Shown one piece after another: positions 42,976 through 53,590 of a DNA stretch of 53,590 nucleotides. The notes below the pieces were generated by a model. The model was given only the letters and a program-made list of their open reading frames with translations. It was not told the origin of the DNA and did not search any database. A program made the position numbers and the translations under genes. The stretch is from Nemertoderma westbladi (Eukaryota; Xenacoelomorpha; Nemertodermatida; Nemertodermatidae): positions 1 to 53,590 of the forward strand of contig JAUCBJ010007859.1 of assembly GCA_032718475.1 (NCBI GenBank), read 5' to 3'. Within the stretch, counting starts at the first letter, position 1. The number at the start of each line of letters is the position of its first letter.

Positions 42976-44768
42976 CTTAAGGCATATAAGGCACGTGCCT
43001 TAGGGCCAGCCGAAAATACGGGCCATTTTCTCTCAGCGAGTCACTCCTGTGAAAAAATATTTTTATCTGAAAAATCCACATTTATTCTCACTAAAATTTG
43101 TAGAAAACAGAGCAAGAAAGTGCATCTTTCGACTACTTTCTATCCCTAAATTTGTGATAGAAAGTGCAAAATTCTAGCTCAGTCGATAGGACCAACAGGC
43201 CGACAGGATATATTGTTATTATAGTTCGAGACCTGATGGCAGGGAAATAATAAAACATGGGCAGTAATCAGTAAAACTTTAAAGTGCTAATTATGAACAA
43301 TGGAGAATTTAATTTTATTTATTTGTGGGGAATTATTTGTAGTTATGCTCTTAAACTTTCTAGAACAACCAAATAATGACGTGGTGACATTGGAATCACT
43401 GTACATACTGTAGTAAATGGCGTGGAGATATGGTAGTGCGAAATTAATTGTTTTTTTTTTTTACCGGAAACGAGTTTTATAAATATAGGCCCTAATAGAT
43501 AAAAAAAGGATAAATTACAGTAGTTGTAGATAAAATAGTTGTTGATAAAATAATCGTGTCAGAAATAACTTCTAGTCACTACTGTAATTTAATTTAACCG
43601 AAATTCAGATGTTCTGCCCTCGTGTATTGAATTTTGCTTCGATAGCATTTTAGGTGCAATTCCTGCAAAACCTAAAACTCTCGGACGACTGCATAATTGA
43701 ATTTGGGTAAATTAAAATTAGTGACAAAAAGTCTCCGAGACTGTTCTCTTATCGAAAAACATTACTTTCTCAGCAAGTCCAAATCTAGATCAGAAATATT
43801 ATATCTTTGCACTAAGCCCACACTTTTGGTGTGTTATATTTCTCAGCAAGTCCTGTAAAGATAAGTACCCTGCGAAACCTACAGCAAATAAATAACACAT
43901 TCCCAAGATCCGATCAAAATTGCTAAATGCCTACAGGGGCCAGTCAGCCTCAAGGGGGCCAACTTTAACTATTATTAATAAATTATTTTTTGACCTCAAA
44001 ACTGCTCTTTTCAACAACATAATATTGCTGATATTTATGACTCTCTGTATAAAACAACCTTTTTATCAGTTTGTCGATTTTGACTTTTTTCGTCACTAAA
44101 TTCCTATATAATAATAATAATTAATAATTCCTATGTAATATACTATTTTATTTTTTACTCAATTGTCATCCAACATACCAAAATGTCAGCCTCAGCTTTT
44201 GGACTACTATCGTTGGTTTTGTAAAACATGTCCATTTGAATTCAAAATTTATACAATTTTTGAAAAAAACCGACCTGCACAAAAAGTGCCATATTTTTCG
44301 AACAAACGAGTTTATGAAGCTATCTATACTCAGTTTTCATACTGTAGTATATAAAAGATCACAGATTATTGTGTTAAAGTTACAGAATACTAGCTTTATA
44401 AATAAAACAAATAGATTTGGGGTAATGGTCCCATTAATATATTAAACATTAAAGCGTGAGAAATTCTACCAAAACCATTACACTTTTTATAGCAACGGTT
44501 TTATAGGCATAATAATATGTCGTTTAGTATTGTTACAATTCTTGATGAACACAAATTTTGCAAAGTACTTATTAATAAAGTACTTAGTAGGCCTACTTAT
44601 TTTCACGCAGTCATCCAACGAAAATACTTTATATTTCTTTCGCAACATTTTCAGTTGTTTTTATCAGCTTTTTCTTTTAAAAGGGCTTTCGGAACAATAT
44701 CAATTTTCGGGCCATATTTGGAGATTACTAAAATGTGCCTTAGGGCCACCAGAGGCTTAATCCGGCAC
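42976..44768. mobile_element. DNA-transposon-like insertion inside a LINE
   Basis: About 1.8 kb of AT-rich, non-coding DNA separates two adjoining pieces of one RT gene. The ends share an inverted motif: CCGGATTAACC at the left and, reverse-complemented, GTGCCGGATTAAGCC at the right. Both ends also carry GTGCCTTAGGGCCA close by (42992-43010 and 44730-44745). The right terminus (CAGTGCCGGATTAAG in reverse complement) looks hAT-like, but the left CAGTG is not seen and no clean 8-bp target duplication can be read. No transposase was found, so it is probably a non-autonomous or decayed copy. Confidence 0.55.
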
Positions 44769-45383
44769 TGCCCATTGAGAGACTGCTCCGTGGAAATCAG
44801 AATGGGTTCCGTAAAGGTCGTGGGACCATGGAGCCTATTTTGGCACTTAGAAGGATAATTGAAGAATTATCAAAAAAGAAAGACAGGCATCTGGCTGTTA
44901 TCTTTGTTGACTTCTTCAAGGCCTTTGATTCAGTCTCTCGCTCATGTATGTTCAGCATACTTTCATTATATGGGATTCCTTATGAAATTATTGCAGCAAT
45001 TAGATCAGTATACGATGGTTCGACAACATTTGTGTCTACTGTTGACGGTGACACAGAACCATATTTGAAGTGTTATGGGGCGTCCACCCACCAGGGAGAC
45101 ACACTTGCACCATTCTTGTTCATAATTGTGGTTGATATGTTCTACGCATGTCCTTTTAGATTATCATAATGATGATGGGGTGATGATAACTCCACCTACT
45201 GGCTCCAGAAGTCGAGGAAATCCTGCCAAGTACCTAACTGATCTAGACTTTGCTGATGACTTAGGAGTACTCTCAGAATCATTAGAGGGAGCCCAACGGC
45301 TCCTCAGCTCATTAGAACATGCTGCTTCTAGTGTTGGTCTTTTTATTAACTCCAGAAAGACCACAATTGTTTTGGTTAGATAA
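44769..45383 (+). pseudogene. LINE RT palm, continuation after the insertion
   Basis: Coding sequence resumes with the 'NQNGFRKGRGT' block, then 'MEPILALRRIIEELSKKKDR', motif A 'AVIFVDFFKAFDSVSR', motif B 'HQGDTLAPFLFIIVV' and, after a frameshift near 45130, motif C 'LTDLDFADDLGVLSES' and 'SSVGLFINSRKT', where it is truncated. It is the most complete copy of the family represented at 24057-25370 and shows the sequence missing from those copies between motifs A and B. There is a three-base insertion next to motif B ('ASTHQGD'). Confidence 0.85.
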
Positions 45384-46649
45384 GCCCTGAAGCCTGCCTC
45401 TGTAACCTGTTCCTTTCCCTCAATTGGCAACAATATCGTTTATTGTGTACCTTACCTACTGTATAACCTATTCTGCAGTACCCTATTCAGGTATTCAGCA
45501 TTAGGCCTACATACGGTACCGGTAGCTGACAGACTCTGTTTATACCTGTACTACTCTGCACTCTGCTACTGTAGGCGGCTACTGCACTACGATATGGTGA
45601 AACTGGATTGTGATGCAGTGATGCGCCCCTTATGCCTGTAAAAAAATATAAAATAGGCCTAGTTTCAGAGTTTTGAAAAAAAAATTTCCCGAATTCTAAT
45701 TTTTTTTCCCGAATTCGTAAAGTTCCCGAAAATATCAGTGTTTTCCCACGGACAGACGGAGACCGGCCAGCCGGCTGCGGCTAGTAACTGAATTTTGAAA
45801 AAAAAGTCTGAGTCTTTTCCCAGAAAGACCCGTCAGCCTGTTTTCGAGCAAAAAAATTATATCCACGGGTACGGATTTGTGACATTACCCTGTTACCGGT
45901 CCGGTAGCTGGGTAGCTCTATGCCAGTATGCACTCTCAGACTCTAACCAACTTACCTAACTGCCTAATGTCAGAATGTGTGATTGTTTGCAGTCAGGCAA
46001 TGGCGTAATAATGAAATAATGCAGGGATGACTGACGTAATAATGAAATAATGCAGGGATGTAGGCCTAGTAGGCCTACTTAAGAATATAATACAATATGA
46101 TCAGATCAGCAGATGATTGTACGTATGTACGTTGTTGTTAGTTAGGGGTTAGGCAGTTAGGGCCTACCTCATACATAACCAAAACAATCTGACAATAAAC
46201 TGTGTTGGCCAGGTTACATGGTCTGATGGTCAGATGGGCAATTCCATAAATTAGGGACGTACGTTTTTACTATAAAACTATCCCTCCAACTTATAGATTA
46301 ATGTTTGAAACTGTATTTTTAAGTGAATTGCAGAATTGTGTGCAACAACTGAACAAGGTCAAGGCTGCAAGGTGGAACCTATTGTCAGATTGTGTCCAAA
46401 TCAAAAATTTATCGCAAACTGTCACTGTCTCGAAGTCAAATCCTTACCAACGTTGATGGTCGAGTTTTTACAAATGATCGAAAATCGAAAAATTTGTGAC
46501 AAATATGAAAGTCGATTTTTTACCGGTTGCATCAATAAATTGTTAAAATAGTAACAAAATGAATGGGAACTAGTCTTCCGGTCTTTTAGTCTTTACTACT
46601 ATTTTGTTCTCAAAATATGATCGAACTTGTGAATAATACCAGGTGCCGC
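45384..46649. other. Intergenic, no gene recognised
   Basis: No coding signature is seen. A ~31-bp direct duplication (TAATAATGAAATAATGCAGG) lies at 46006-46060. Short frames here have no recognisable motif. Confidence 0.45.
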
Positions 46650-47229
46650 TAAACCTGCTAAAGAAACGCAGTCTTCCTCAAACTTCCTCTATCGGAACTC
46701 AGCATCTATCCCTCAATCGCTCCGGCAGCCTCTTGTCAATACTTTGATTCAACCTCACCTCGACTTTGCTTCCCCTTGCTGGTACATAAGTGCCCCATCG
46801 CAACTAAAAAGGCAGGCAGATGCGTTATTGCGGAAATGCATACGGTATTGTCTGTTTCGTCGACCTCGTAGCCACATCGGTATAGAGGATCTATTTGAAA
46901 TAAACTGGTTACCAATACGGGAACGTGTTCAGCAAATAATACTAACACATATGTTTCGTATTCGTAACCACCAATCCCCAGCCTACCTGCAGGACTTGGT
47001 TACCTTCTCGGACAACTCTGCTCGTTTACGTAGTGGGGTTTCTCAGGCTGTTGTCCCCTTCCACCGCACAACAGTTGGTTGTGAAACTTTCGCTCATCAT
47101 GGACCAGTTCTATGGAATGCGTTGCCATCGGACATAAAAAACTCCCCAACAATTGAGACCTTTAAACACAAAGTTAAATCATACTTGCTTAACAAACTGA
47201 TCGAGGAGGAAAACTCTATATATGCCTAA
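46650..47229 (+). pseudogene. CR1/L2-like LINE RT C-terminal fragment
   Basis: The clean part is a 161-codon frame from 46744. It carries the post-palm blocks 'IQPHLDFASPCWY', 'LRKCIRYCLF', 'INWLPIRERVQQIILTHMF', then 'GPVLWNALPSDIK' and 'ETFKHKVKSYLLN', ending in a stop at 47229. About 90 bp before it appear to be the same gene with a frame change. The palm is absent: a 5'-truncated insertion. The C-terminus is undamaged, so the insertion may be fairly recent. It lies ~1.2 kb upstream of the USP9X-like gene in the same orientation. Confidence 0.85.
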
Positions 47230-48424
47230 AGGTTATGACATAAACTCTTATGCTTTAAGATTGTTTTTAAGACATGTATATACAGTACGTTTTTATTTTA
47301 TTTTATGTTTTTATTTTATTTATGTTCTTATTTTATTTTATGAGGAGGGAATAACCGAAGGGAGGAAAACTCCTTGCTAAAAGTTATGAGTGAAACTCCT
47401 ATGCCCAGAATATTTTAACTTAACGGATATTAGTCATGGTTATTAGTAATATTTATATTTATTCGCCTAATTGTGTTTTATATTATTTATTTTATCACAC
47501 TCAAGTTCTTCCTAAATTATTGCAATTCGACTTAAACTTATTTGCAATAATGTACATATGTAACATACTATAATACTATATGTATCAACTTCATAGAACC
47601 TATCGATTTTAATATTTCCTGATATAGTGAGGACCCTCATGAAAACGAGACATAGTCTCATGGGGTTATCCTCGACGGCAAATCACTGCTTAATTCTGTA
47701 ATTAAGTCTCAGTATATATAATATGCATTGTGTATTTATAATTTCTAACTTACCGCGGTAAACTTATTATAAATAACTACAGTGGGGAGTACATAATATT
47801 TTTAGTAAGACAATAGAAATAAATACAGTTCATAAAATAGGCCTATAATTTTATTGGTGTCGAACGTTTTTATAATTATTCTGTTGTTGTTTCTTATATT
47901 TATACCTTGCACCTCGTATCCACTGTCTTCGTATGGTCCTAAATTCCTTATCATAATTACAATAATTTTTAGTAAAATTTCAATAATTTTATAGTTGCTG
48001 CACTTACACCTTTCATCTCGTATCCACTAAGTTTGTTGGTCCTAAATCCTGAAATAGAAATGTCTTACCATAATTATGTTGTAAATGGTGTTTAAAATTT
48101 ATTGAAGGTCATTTTATTTATCTTTGTTTGTTTTGTACTGTTTTCCGTTAAAATACTTTTTCTAGGACATGTTGAATACCATACTGTACATTGGTTTGTT
48201 GCCTTTACCTTTTCCTTACACTTCATATGTTATATTTTAATGCTATCTTTAGTGCTTGTTTTTAACTGATTTAATGTCAAATAAAAAATTCCATTCCAAT
48301 TCCAGTCATTTTGTTTCAAGGTTTCTTCTTATTATTGGTCAGTGAGTCTACAGCAGTACAGTCCAGATAGATATATCCATGATATCTGTATATACCGATA
48401 ATAGTTGAATAGTACTGCCGTATA
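47230..48424 (+). other. 5' flank of the USP9X-like gene
   Basis: AT-rich sequence between a LINE tail and the host gene. It includes a probable LINE 3' UTR (to ~47400) and an imperfect ~100-bp direct repeat (CTCGTATCCACT ... GTCCTAAAT at ~47911 and ~48016). The promoter and any 5' UTR exon should lie here or further upstream, but no core promoter element stands out. An in-frame TAG at 48410-48412 closes the reading frame 12 nt before the ATG. Confidence 0.4.
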
Positions 48425-49617
48425 ATGACGATAAACTCGAACCCAGAGAAAGATCCACCAACCTCCCCCTCGTCCCCGACTACGCCCTCCGTCCCTCCCG
48501 CTCCCTCGGACGACAATCAACCCACCATTGAATCCCCGACAACTACCTTGTTCCCAACAGAAATCCTCATCAAACTCGACGACATGATAAACAAACCCCG
48601 CTGGGTGGTTCCTGTGCTCCCAAACGGGGAACTCGAGATCCTATTAAACCGGGCAATCGAACTAGCTAGCTCCGGCGCGGATTCGGACATCGACGAATGC
48701 CAACGTTTCTACAAAGAAGGTTTAGTAATTTCCTTCACTAAAATATTAACAGACGACGCAGTTACAGGTTGGAAATTCGAGATCCATCGCTGCATTCTAA
48801 AATGCAACGAAAGATTTATAGATTTAATAACTAAAAAGATAAACCAGGATAATCTATCACTTCTGGATTTATTATCTGTTGTTTTCAATCCTATTTGTAA
48901 GTTTCATATTTACAACAGTAACAGAACCAGCGAAACGGTCCCTGCAGGGCATTCACTAGCGGAAGACGAGTTGTTCGCTCGACCGTGCGACAACCGCGCC
49001 CCTAAAGGGTGGCTAGTCGATCTGATTAATCAGTTCGGCAGTCAAAACGGATTCCAATCACTGCAAGATCGATTCCTACGAGGCGATCTTAACGTCCAAC
49101 TGATAGTGGCGTTATTACGACCGTTCGGACAAACTTCCGAGTTACTAACCGGACACACGATAAAGAAATACTTCCTCCCGATCGTCGATGTTATTATCGG
49201 TTATCTACGGGACTTATCGGACGAGGAATTAAAGAAGGAATCGAAAGTCCCCGGGGAGTCCGGCGGTTCTAAAAACGATAATTTAACAGCGGTGGTTAAA
49301 TTTATTAAAGTTTTAATATCGCGAGTCGGCGGGTTGGAGGAAAAAATAAAAGGCGTTGAAATATTTCGGTTGAAGATGATTCTACGTTTATTGCAAGTTT
49401 CTTCGTATAACGGTAAGATGAACGCGCTGAACGAGATCAATAAAGTTATCGCCAATGTTAGTTGTTACCCCCATCGTCATGGTTACGAGGAGGTCGAGGA
49501 TTGGTTGACCGCCGACCGAATGGCTGAGTGGATCCACGACAACGGGGTCTTGTCTATAGTGCTGAGGGACTCGCTGCATCAACCGCAGTACGTCGAGAAG
49601 CTGGAGAAAATACTGAG
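48425..49617 (+). CDS. USP9X/fat facets ubiquitin hydrolase, first coding exon
   Basis: The 397 codons encode the N-terminus of a USP9X-family deubiquitinase. A disordered Pro/Ser/Thr-rich leader (residues 1-~45) is followed by the highly conserved helical region: '[20 protein letters not shown]', '[20 protein letters not shown]', '[12 protein letters not shown]', '[12 protein letters not shown]', '[20 protein letters not shown]' and '[12 protein letters not shown]'. In animals this enzyme removes ubiquitin from many substrates in the cytoplasm, acting in endocytosis and polarity. Its catalytic USP domain lies ~1,100 residues further on, outside this window. The ATG has A at -3 and an in-frame stop just upstream. 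Homology ends exactly at 'KILR', where AG/GTGGGT forms a good donor (phase 2). The frame runs 16 codons further to a stop, but those residues are intron repeat and unlike the family. Confidence 0.93.
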
Positions 49618-52600
49618 GTGGGTGGGGAGAAAGGGAAAGGAGCAGGTTACAGCGCGGAAATACTGAGGTGGGTGGGGAGAAAGGGAAAGGAGCAGGTTAC
49701 AGCGCGGAAATACTGAGGTGGGTGGGGAGAAAGGGAAAGGAGCAGGTTACAGCGCGGAAATACTGAGGTGGGTGGGGAGAAAGGGAAAGGAGCAGGTTAC
49801 AGCGCGGAAATACTGAGGTGGGTGGGGAGAAAGGGAAAGGAGCAGGTTACAGCGCGGAAATACTGAGGTGGGTGGGGAGAAAGGGAAAGGAGCAGGTTAC
49901 AGCGCGGAAATACTGAGGTGGGTGGGGAGAAAGGGAAAGGAGCAGGTTACAGCGCGGAAATACTGAGGTGGGTGGGGAGAAAGGGAAAGGAGCAGGTTAC
50001 AGCGCGGAAATACTGAGGTGGGTGGGGAGAAAGGGAAAGGAGCAGGTTACAGCGCGGAAATACTGAGGTGGGTGGGGAGAAAGGGAAAGGAGCAGGTTAC
50101 AGCGCGGAAATACTGAGGTGGGTGGGGAGAAAGGGAAAGGAGCAGGTTACAGCGCGGAAATACTGAGGTGGGTGGGGAGAAAGGGAAAGGAGCAGGTTAC
50201 AGCGCGGAAATACTGAGGTGGGTGGGGAGAAAGGGAAAGGAGCAGGTTACAGCGCGGAAATACTGAGGTGGGTGGGGAGAAAGGGAAAGGAGCAGGTTAC
50301 AGCGCGGAAATACTGAGGTGGGTGGGGAGAAAGGGAAAGGAGCAGGTTACAGCGCGGAAATACTGAGGTGGGTGGGGAGAAAGGGAAAGGAGCAGGTTAC
50401 AGCGCGGAAATACTGAGGTGGGTGGGGAGAAAGGGAAAGGAGCAGGTTACAGCGCGGAAATACTGAGGTGGGTGGGGAGAAAGGGAAAGGAGCAGGTTAC
50501 AGCGCGGAAATACTGAGGTGGGTGGGGAGAAAGGGAAAGGAGCAGGTTACAGCGCGGAAATACTGAGGTGGGTGGGGAGAAAGGGAAAGGAGCAGGTTAC
50601 AGCGCGGAAATACTGAGGTGGGTGGGGAGAAAGGGAAAGGAGCAGGTTACAGCGCGGAAATACTGAGGTGGGTGGGGAGAAAGGGAAAGGAGCAGGTTAC
50701 AGCGCGGAAATACTGAGGTGGGTGGGGAGAAAGGGAAAGGAGCAGGTTACAGCGCGGAAATACTGAGGTGGGTGGGGAGAAAGGGAAAGGAGCAGGTTAC
50801 AGCGCGGAAATACTGAGGTGGGTGGGGAGAAAGGGAAAGGAGCAGGTTACAGCGCGGAAATACTGAGGTGGGTGGGGAGAAAGGGAAAGGAGCAGGTTAC
50901 AGCGCGGAAATACTGAGGTGGGTGGGGAGAAAGGGAAAGGAGCAGGTTACAGCGCGGAAATACTGAGGTGGGTGGGGAGAAAGGGAAAGGAGCAGGTTAC
51001 AGCGCGGAAATACTGAGGTGGGTGGGGAGAAAGGGAAAGGAGCAGGTTACAGCGCGGAAATACTGAGGTGGGTGGGGAGAAAGGGAAAGGAGCAGGTTAC
51101 AGCGCGGAAATACTGAGGTGGGTGGGGAGAAAGGGAAAGGAGCAGGTTACAGCGCGGAAATACTGAGGTGGGTGGGGAGAAAGGGAAAGGAGCAGGTTAC
51201 AGCGCGGAAATACTGAGGTGGGTGGGGAGAAAGGGAAAGGAGCAGGTTACAGCGCGGAAATACTGAGGTGGGTGGGGAGAAAGGGAAAGGAGCAGGTTAC
51301 AGCGCGGAAATACTGAGGTGGGTGGGGAGAAAGGGAAAGGAGCAGGTTACAGCGCGGAAATACTGAGGTGGGTGGGGAGAAAGGGAAAGGAGCAGGTTAC
51401 AGCGCGGAAATACTGAGGTGGGTGGGGAGAAAGGGAAAGGAGCAGGTTACAGCGCGGAAATACTGAGGTGGGTGGGGAGAAAGGGAAAGGAGCAGGTTAC
51501 AGCGCGGAAATACTGAGGTGGGTGGGGAGAAAGGGAAAGGAGCAGGTTACAGCGCGGAAATACTGAGGTGGGTGGGGAGAAAGGGAAAGGAGCAGGTTAC
51601 AGCGCGGAAATACTGAGGTGGGTGGGGAGAAAGGGAAAGGAGCAGGTTACAGCGCGGAAATACTGAGGTGGGTGGGGAGAAAGGGAAAGGAGCAGGTTAC
51701 AGCGCGGAAATACTGAGGTGGGTGGGGAGAAAGGGAAAGGAGCAGGTTACAGCGCGGAAATACTGAGGTGGGTGGGGAGAAAGGGAAAGGAGCAGGTTAC
51801 AGCGCGGAAATACTGAGGTGGGTGGGGAGAAAGGGAAAGGAGCAGGTTACAGCGCGGAAATACTGAGGTGGGTGGGGAGAAAGGGAAAGGAGCAGGTTAC
51901 AGCGCGGAAATACTGAGGTGGGTGGGGAGAAAGGGAAAGGAGCAGGTTACAGCGCGGAAATACTGAGGTGGGTGGGGAGAAAGGGAAAGGAGCAGGTTAC
52001 AGCGCGGAAATACTGAGGTGGGTGGGGAGAAAGGGAAAGGAGCAGGTTACAGCGCGGAAATACTGAGGTGGGTGGGGAGAAAGGGAAAGGAGCAGGTTAC
52101 AGCGCGGAAATACTGAGGTGGGTGGGGAGAAAGGGAAAGGAGCAGGTTACAGCGCGGAAATACTGAGGTGGGTGGGGAGAAAGGGAAAGGAGCAGGTTAC
52201 AGCGCGGAAATACTGAGGTGGGTGGGGAGAAAGGGAAAGGAGCAGGTTACAGCGCGGAAATACTGAGGTGGGTGGGGAGAAAGGGAAAGGAGCAGGTTAC
52301 AGCGCGGAAATACTGAGGTGGGTGGGGAGAAAGGGAAAGGAGCAGGTTACAGCGCGGAAATACTGAGGTGGGTGGGGAGAAAGGGAAAGGAGCAGGTTAC
52401 AGCGCGGAAATACTGAGGTGGGTGGGGAGAAAGGGAAAGGAGCAGGTTACAGCGCGGAAATACTGAGGTGGGTGGGGAGAAAGGGAAAGGAGCAGGTTAC
52501 AGCGCGGAAATACTGAGGTGGGTGGGGAGAAAGGGAAAGGAGCAGGTTACAGCGCGGAAATACTGAGGTGGGTGGGGAGAAAGGGAAAGGAGCAGGTTAC

Positions 52601-53590
52601 AGCGCGGAAATACTGAGGTGGGTGGGGAGAAAGGGAAAGGAGCAGGTTACAGCGCGGAAATACTGAGGTGGGTGGGGAGAAAGGGAAAGGAGCAGGTTAC
52701 AGCGCGGAAATACTGAGGTGGGTGGGGAGAAAGGGAAAGGAGCAGGTTACAGCGCGGAAATACTGAGGTGGGTGGGGAGAAAGGGAAAGGAGCAGGTTAC
52801 AGCGCGGAAATACTGAGGTGGGTGGGGAGAAAGGGAAAGGAGCAGGTTACAGCGCGGAAATACTGAGGTGGGTGGGGAGAAAGGGAAAGGAGCAGGTTAC
52901 AGCGCGGAAATACTGAGGTGGGTGGGGAGAAAGGGAAAGGAGCAGGTTACAGCGCGGAAATACTGAGGTGGGTGGGGAGAAAGGGAAAGGAGCAGGTTAC
53001 AGCGCGGAAATACTGAGGTGGGTGGGGAGAAAGGGAAAGGAGCAGGTTACAGCGCGGAAATACTGAGGTGGGTGGGGAGAAAGGGAAAGGAGCAGGTTAC
53101 AGCGCGGAAATACTGAGGTGGGTGGGGAGAAAGGGAAAGGAGCAGGTTACAGCGCGGAAATACTGAGGTGGGTGGGGAGAAAGGGAAAGGAGCAGGTTAC
53201 AGCGCGGAAATACTGAGGTGGGTGGGGAGAAAGGGAAAGGAGCAGGTTACAGCGCGGAAATACTGAGGTGGGTGGGGAGAAAGGGAAAGGAGCAGGTTAC
53301 AGCGCGGAAATACTGAGGTGGGTGGGGAGAAAGGGAAAGGAGCAGGTTACAGCGCGGAAATACTGAGGTGGGTGGGGAGAAAGGGAAAGGAGCAGGTTAC
53401 AGCGCGGAAATACTGAGGTGGGTGGGGAGAAAGGGAAAGGAGCAGGTTACAGCGCGGAAATACTGAGGTGGGTGGGGAGAAAGGGAAAGGAGCAGGTTAC
53501 AGCGCGGAAATACTGAGGTGGGTGGGGAGAAAGGGAAAGGAGCAGGTTACAGCGCGGAAATACTGAGGTGGGTGGGGAGAAAGGGAAAGG
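49608..53590. repeat. Perfect 50-bp minisatellite spanning the exon-intron border
   Basis: The unit AAATACTGAGGTGGGTGGGG, then AGAAAGGGAAAGGAGCAGGT and TACAGCGCGG, repeats without any difference I can see, giving ~79.7 copies to the window edge. The first 10 bases of unit 1 are the last coding bases of the USP9X-like exon, and the next bases are the intron start. Every unit therefore repeats the exon tail and its 5' splice site. The plus (transcribed RNA) strand is G- and purine-rich. Perfect identity suggests very recent expansion or homogenisation. The array continues past the window. Confidence 0.97.
49615..49623 (+). promoter_or_regulatory. 5' splice site of the USP9X-like exon, first of about 79 copies
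   Basis: GAG/GTGGGT: the exon ends at G49617 and the intron starts at GT 49618-49619. It is identified by the exact end of protein homology ('EKILR'). The same nine bases recur every 50 bp (49665, 49715 and so on). Each is followed by GGGG and AAAGGG runs, which act as intronic splicing enhancers next to donors in other animals. A second GT-containing match, GCAG/GTTACA, lies 29 bases further in each unit and is weaker. Confidence 0.75.

Noticed and set aside
49618-49666. USP9X-like protein continuing to 413 residues
   Set aside because: The last 16 residues are repeat-unit translation with no resemblance to the family, and a good splice donor lies exactly where homology ends.
49528-49716. 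62-codon frame within the start of the 50-bp array
   Set aside because: It is an out-of-frame shadow of the USP9X exon and the array.

Overview
This is a window of a metazoan nuclear genome, most likely a marine invertebrate; I cannot name the phylum. The evidence is spliced exons with GT/AG borders, the 5' coding exon of a USP9X/fat facets-type deubiquitinase, IQ-motif exons, and many decayed non-LTR and LTR retrotransposons. No bacterial or viral operon structure is present. By my own measurement of the arrays, tandem repeats cover about 24 kb, roughly 45% of the window, so most long open frames are repeat artefacts.

Layout. 0.2-3.2 kb (minus): a decayed LTR retrotransposon with Ty3/gypsy-like gag-protease-RT running into a BEL/Pao-like integrase. 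3.4-16.1 kb: a 12.7-kb satellite with a basic 34-bp unit. 17.6-22.5 kb (minus): a LINE with a long ORF1 and an intact-looking endonuclease. Its reverse transcriptase is missing and is replaced by 17 copies of a 62-bp unit cut from its own C-terminal coding sequence. 22.5-23.0 kb: a CR1/L2-like endonuclease fragment. 23.7-31.7 kb (plus): three homologous phase 1-1 exons encoding an IQ calmodulin-binding motif. Their introns carry LINE fragments and a 2.3-kb, 24-bp array. 32-35.8 kb (minus): a reverse transcriptase element flanked by an 87-bp and a 30-bp array. 36-40.5 kb (plus): a LINE split by about 50 copies of a 41-bp unit of its own RT gene. 40.7-47.2 kb: a hairpin repeat, homopolymer tracts, a LINE interrupted by a DNA-transposon-like insert, and another LINE tail. 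48.4-53.6 kb (plus): the USP9X-like coding exon, whose 5' splice site lies inside a perfect 50-bp array of about 80 units that runs off the window.

The unifying theme is that most arrays grew out of coding sequence: LINE ORF1, LINE RT C-termini, an RT-element C-terminus, and a host exon-intron boundary. The USP9X array is the most striking case because every unit carries a copy of the functional splice donor. The only host genes I can support are the USP9X-like gene and the IQ-exon gene. Everything else is mobile-element debris, satellites or unassigned sequence.
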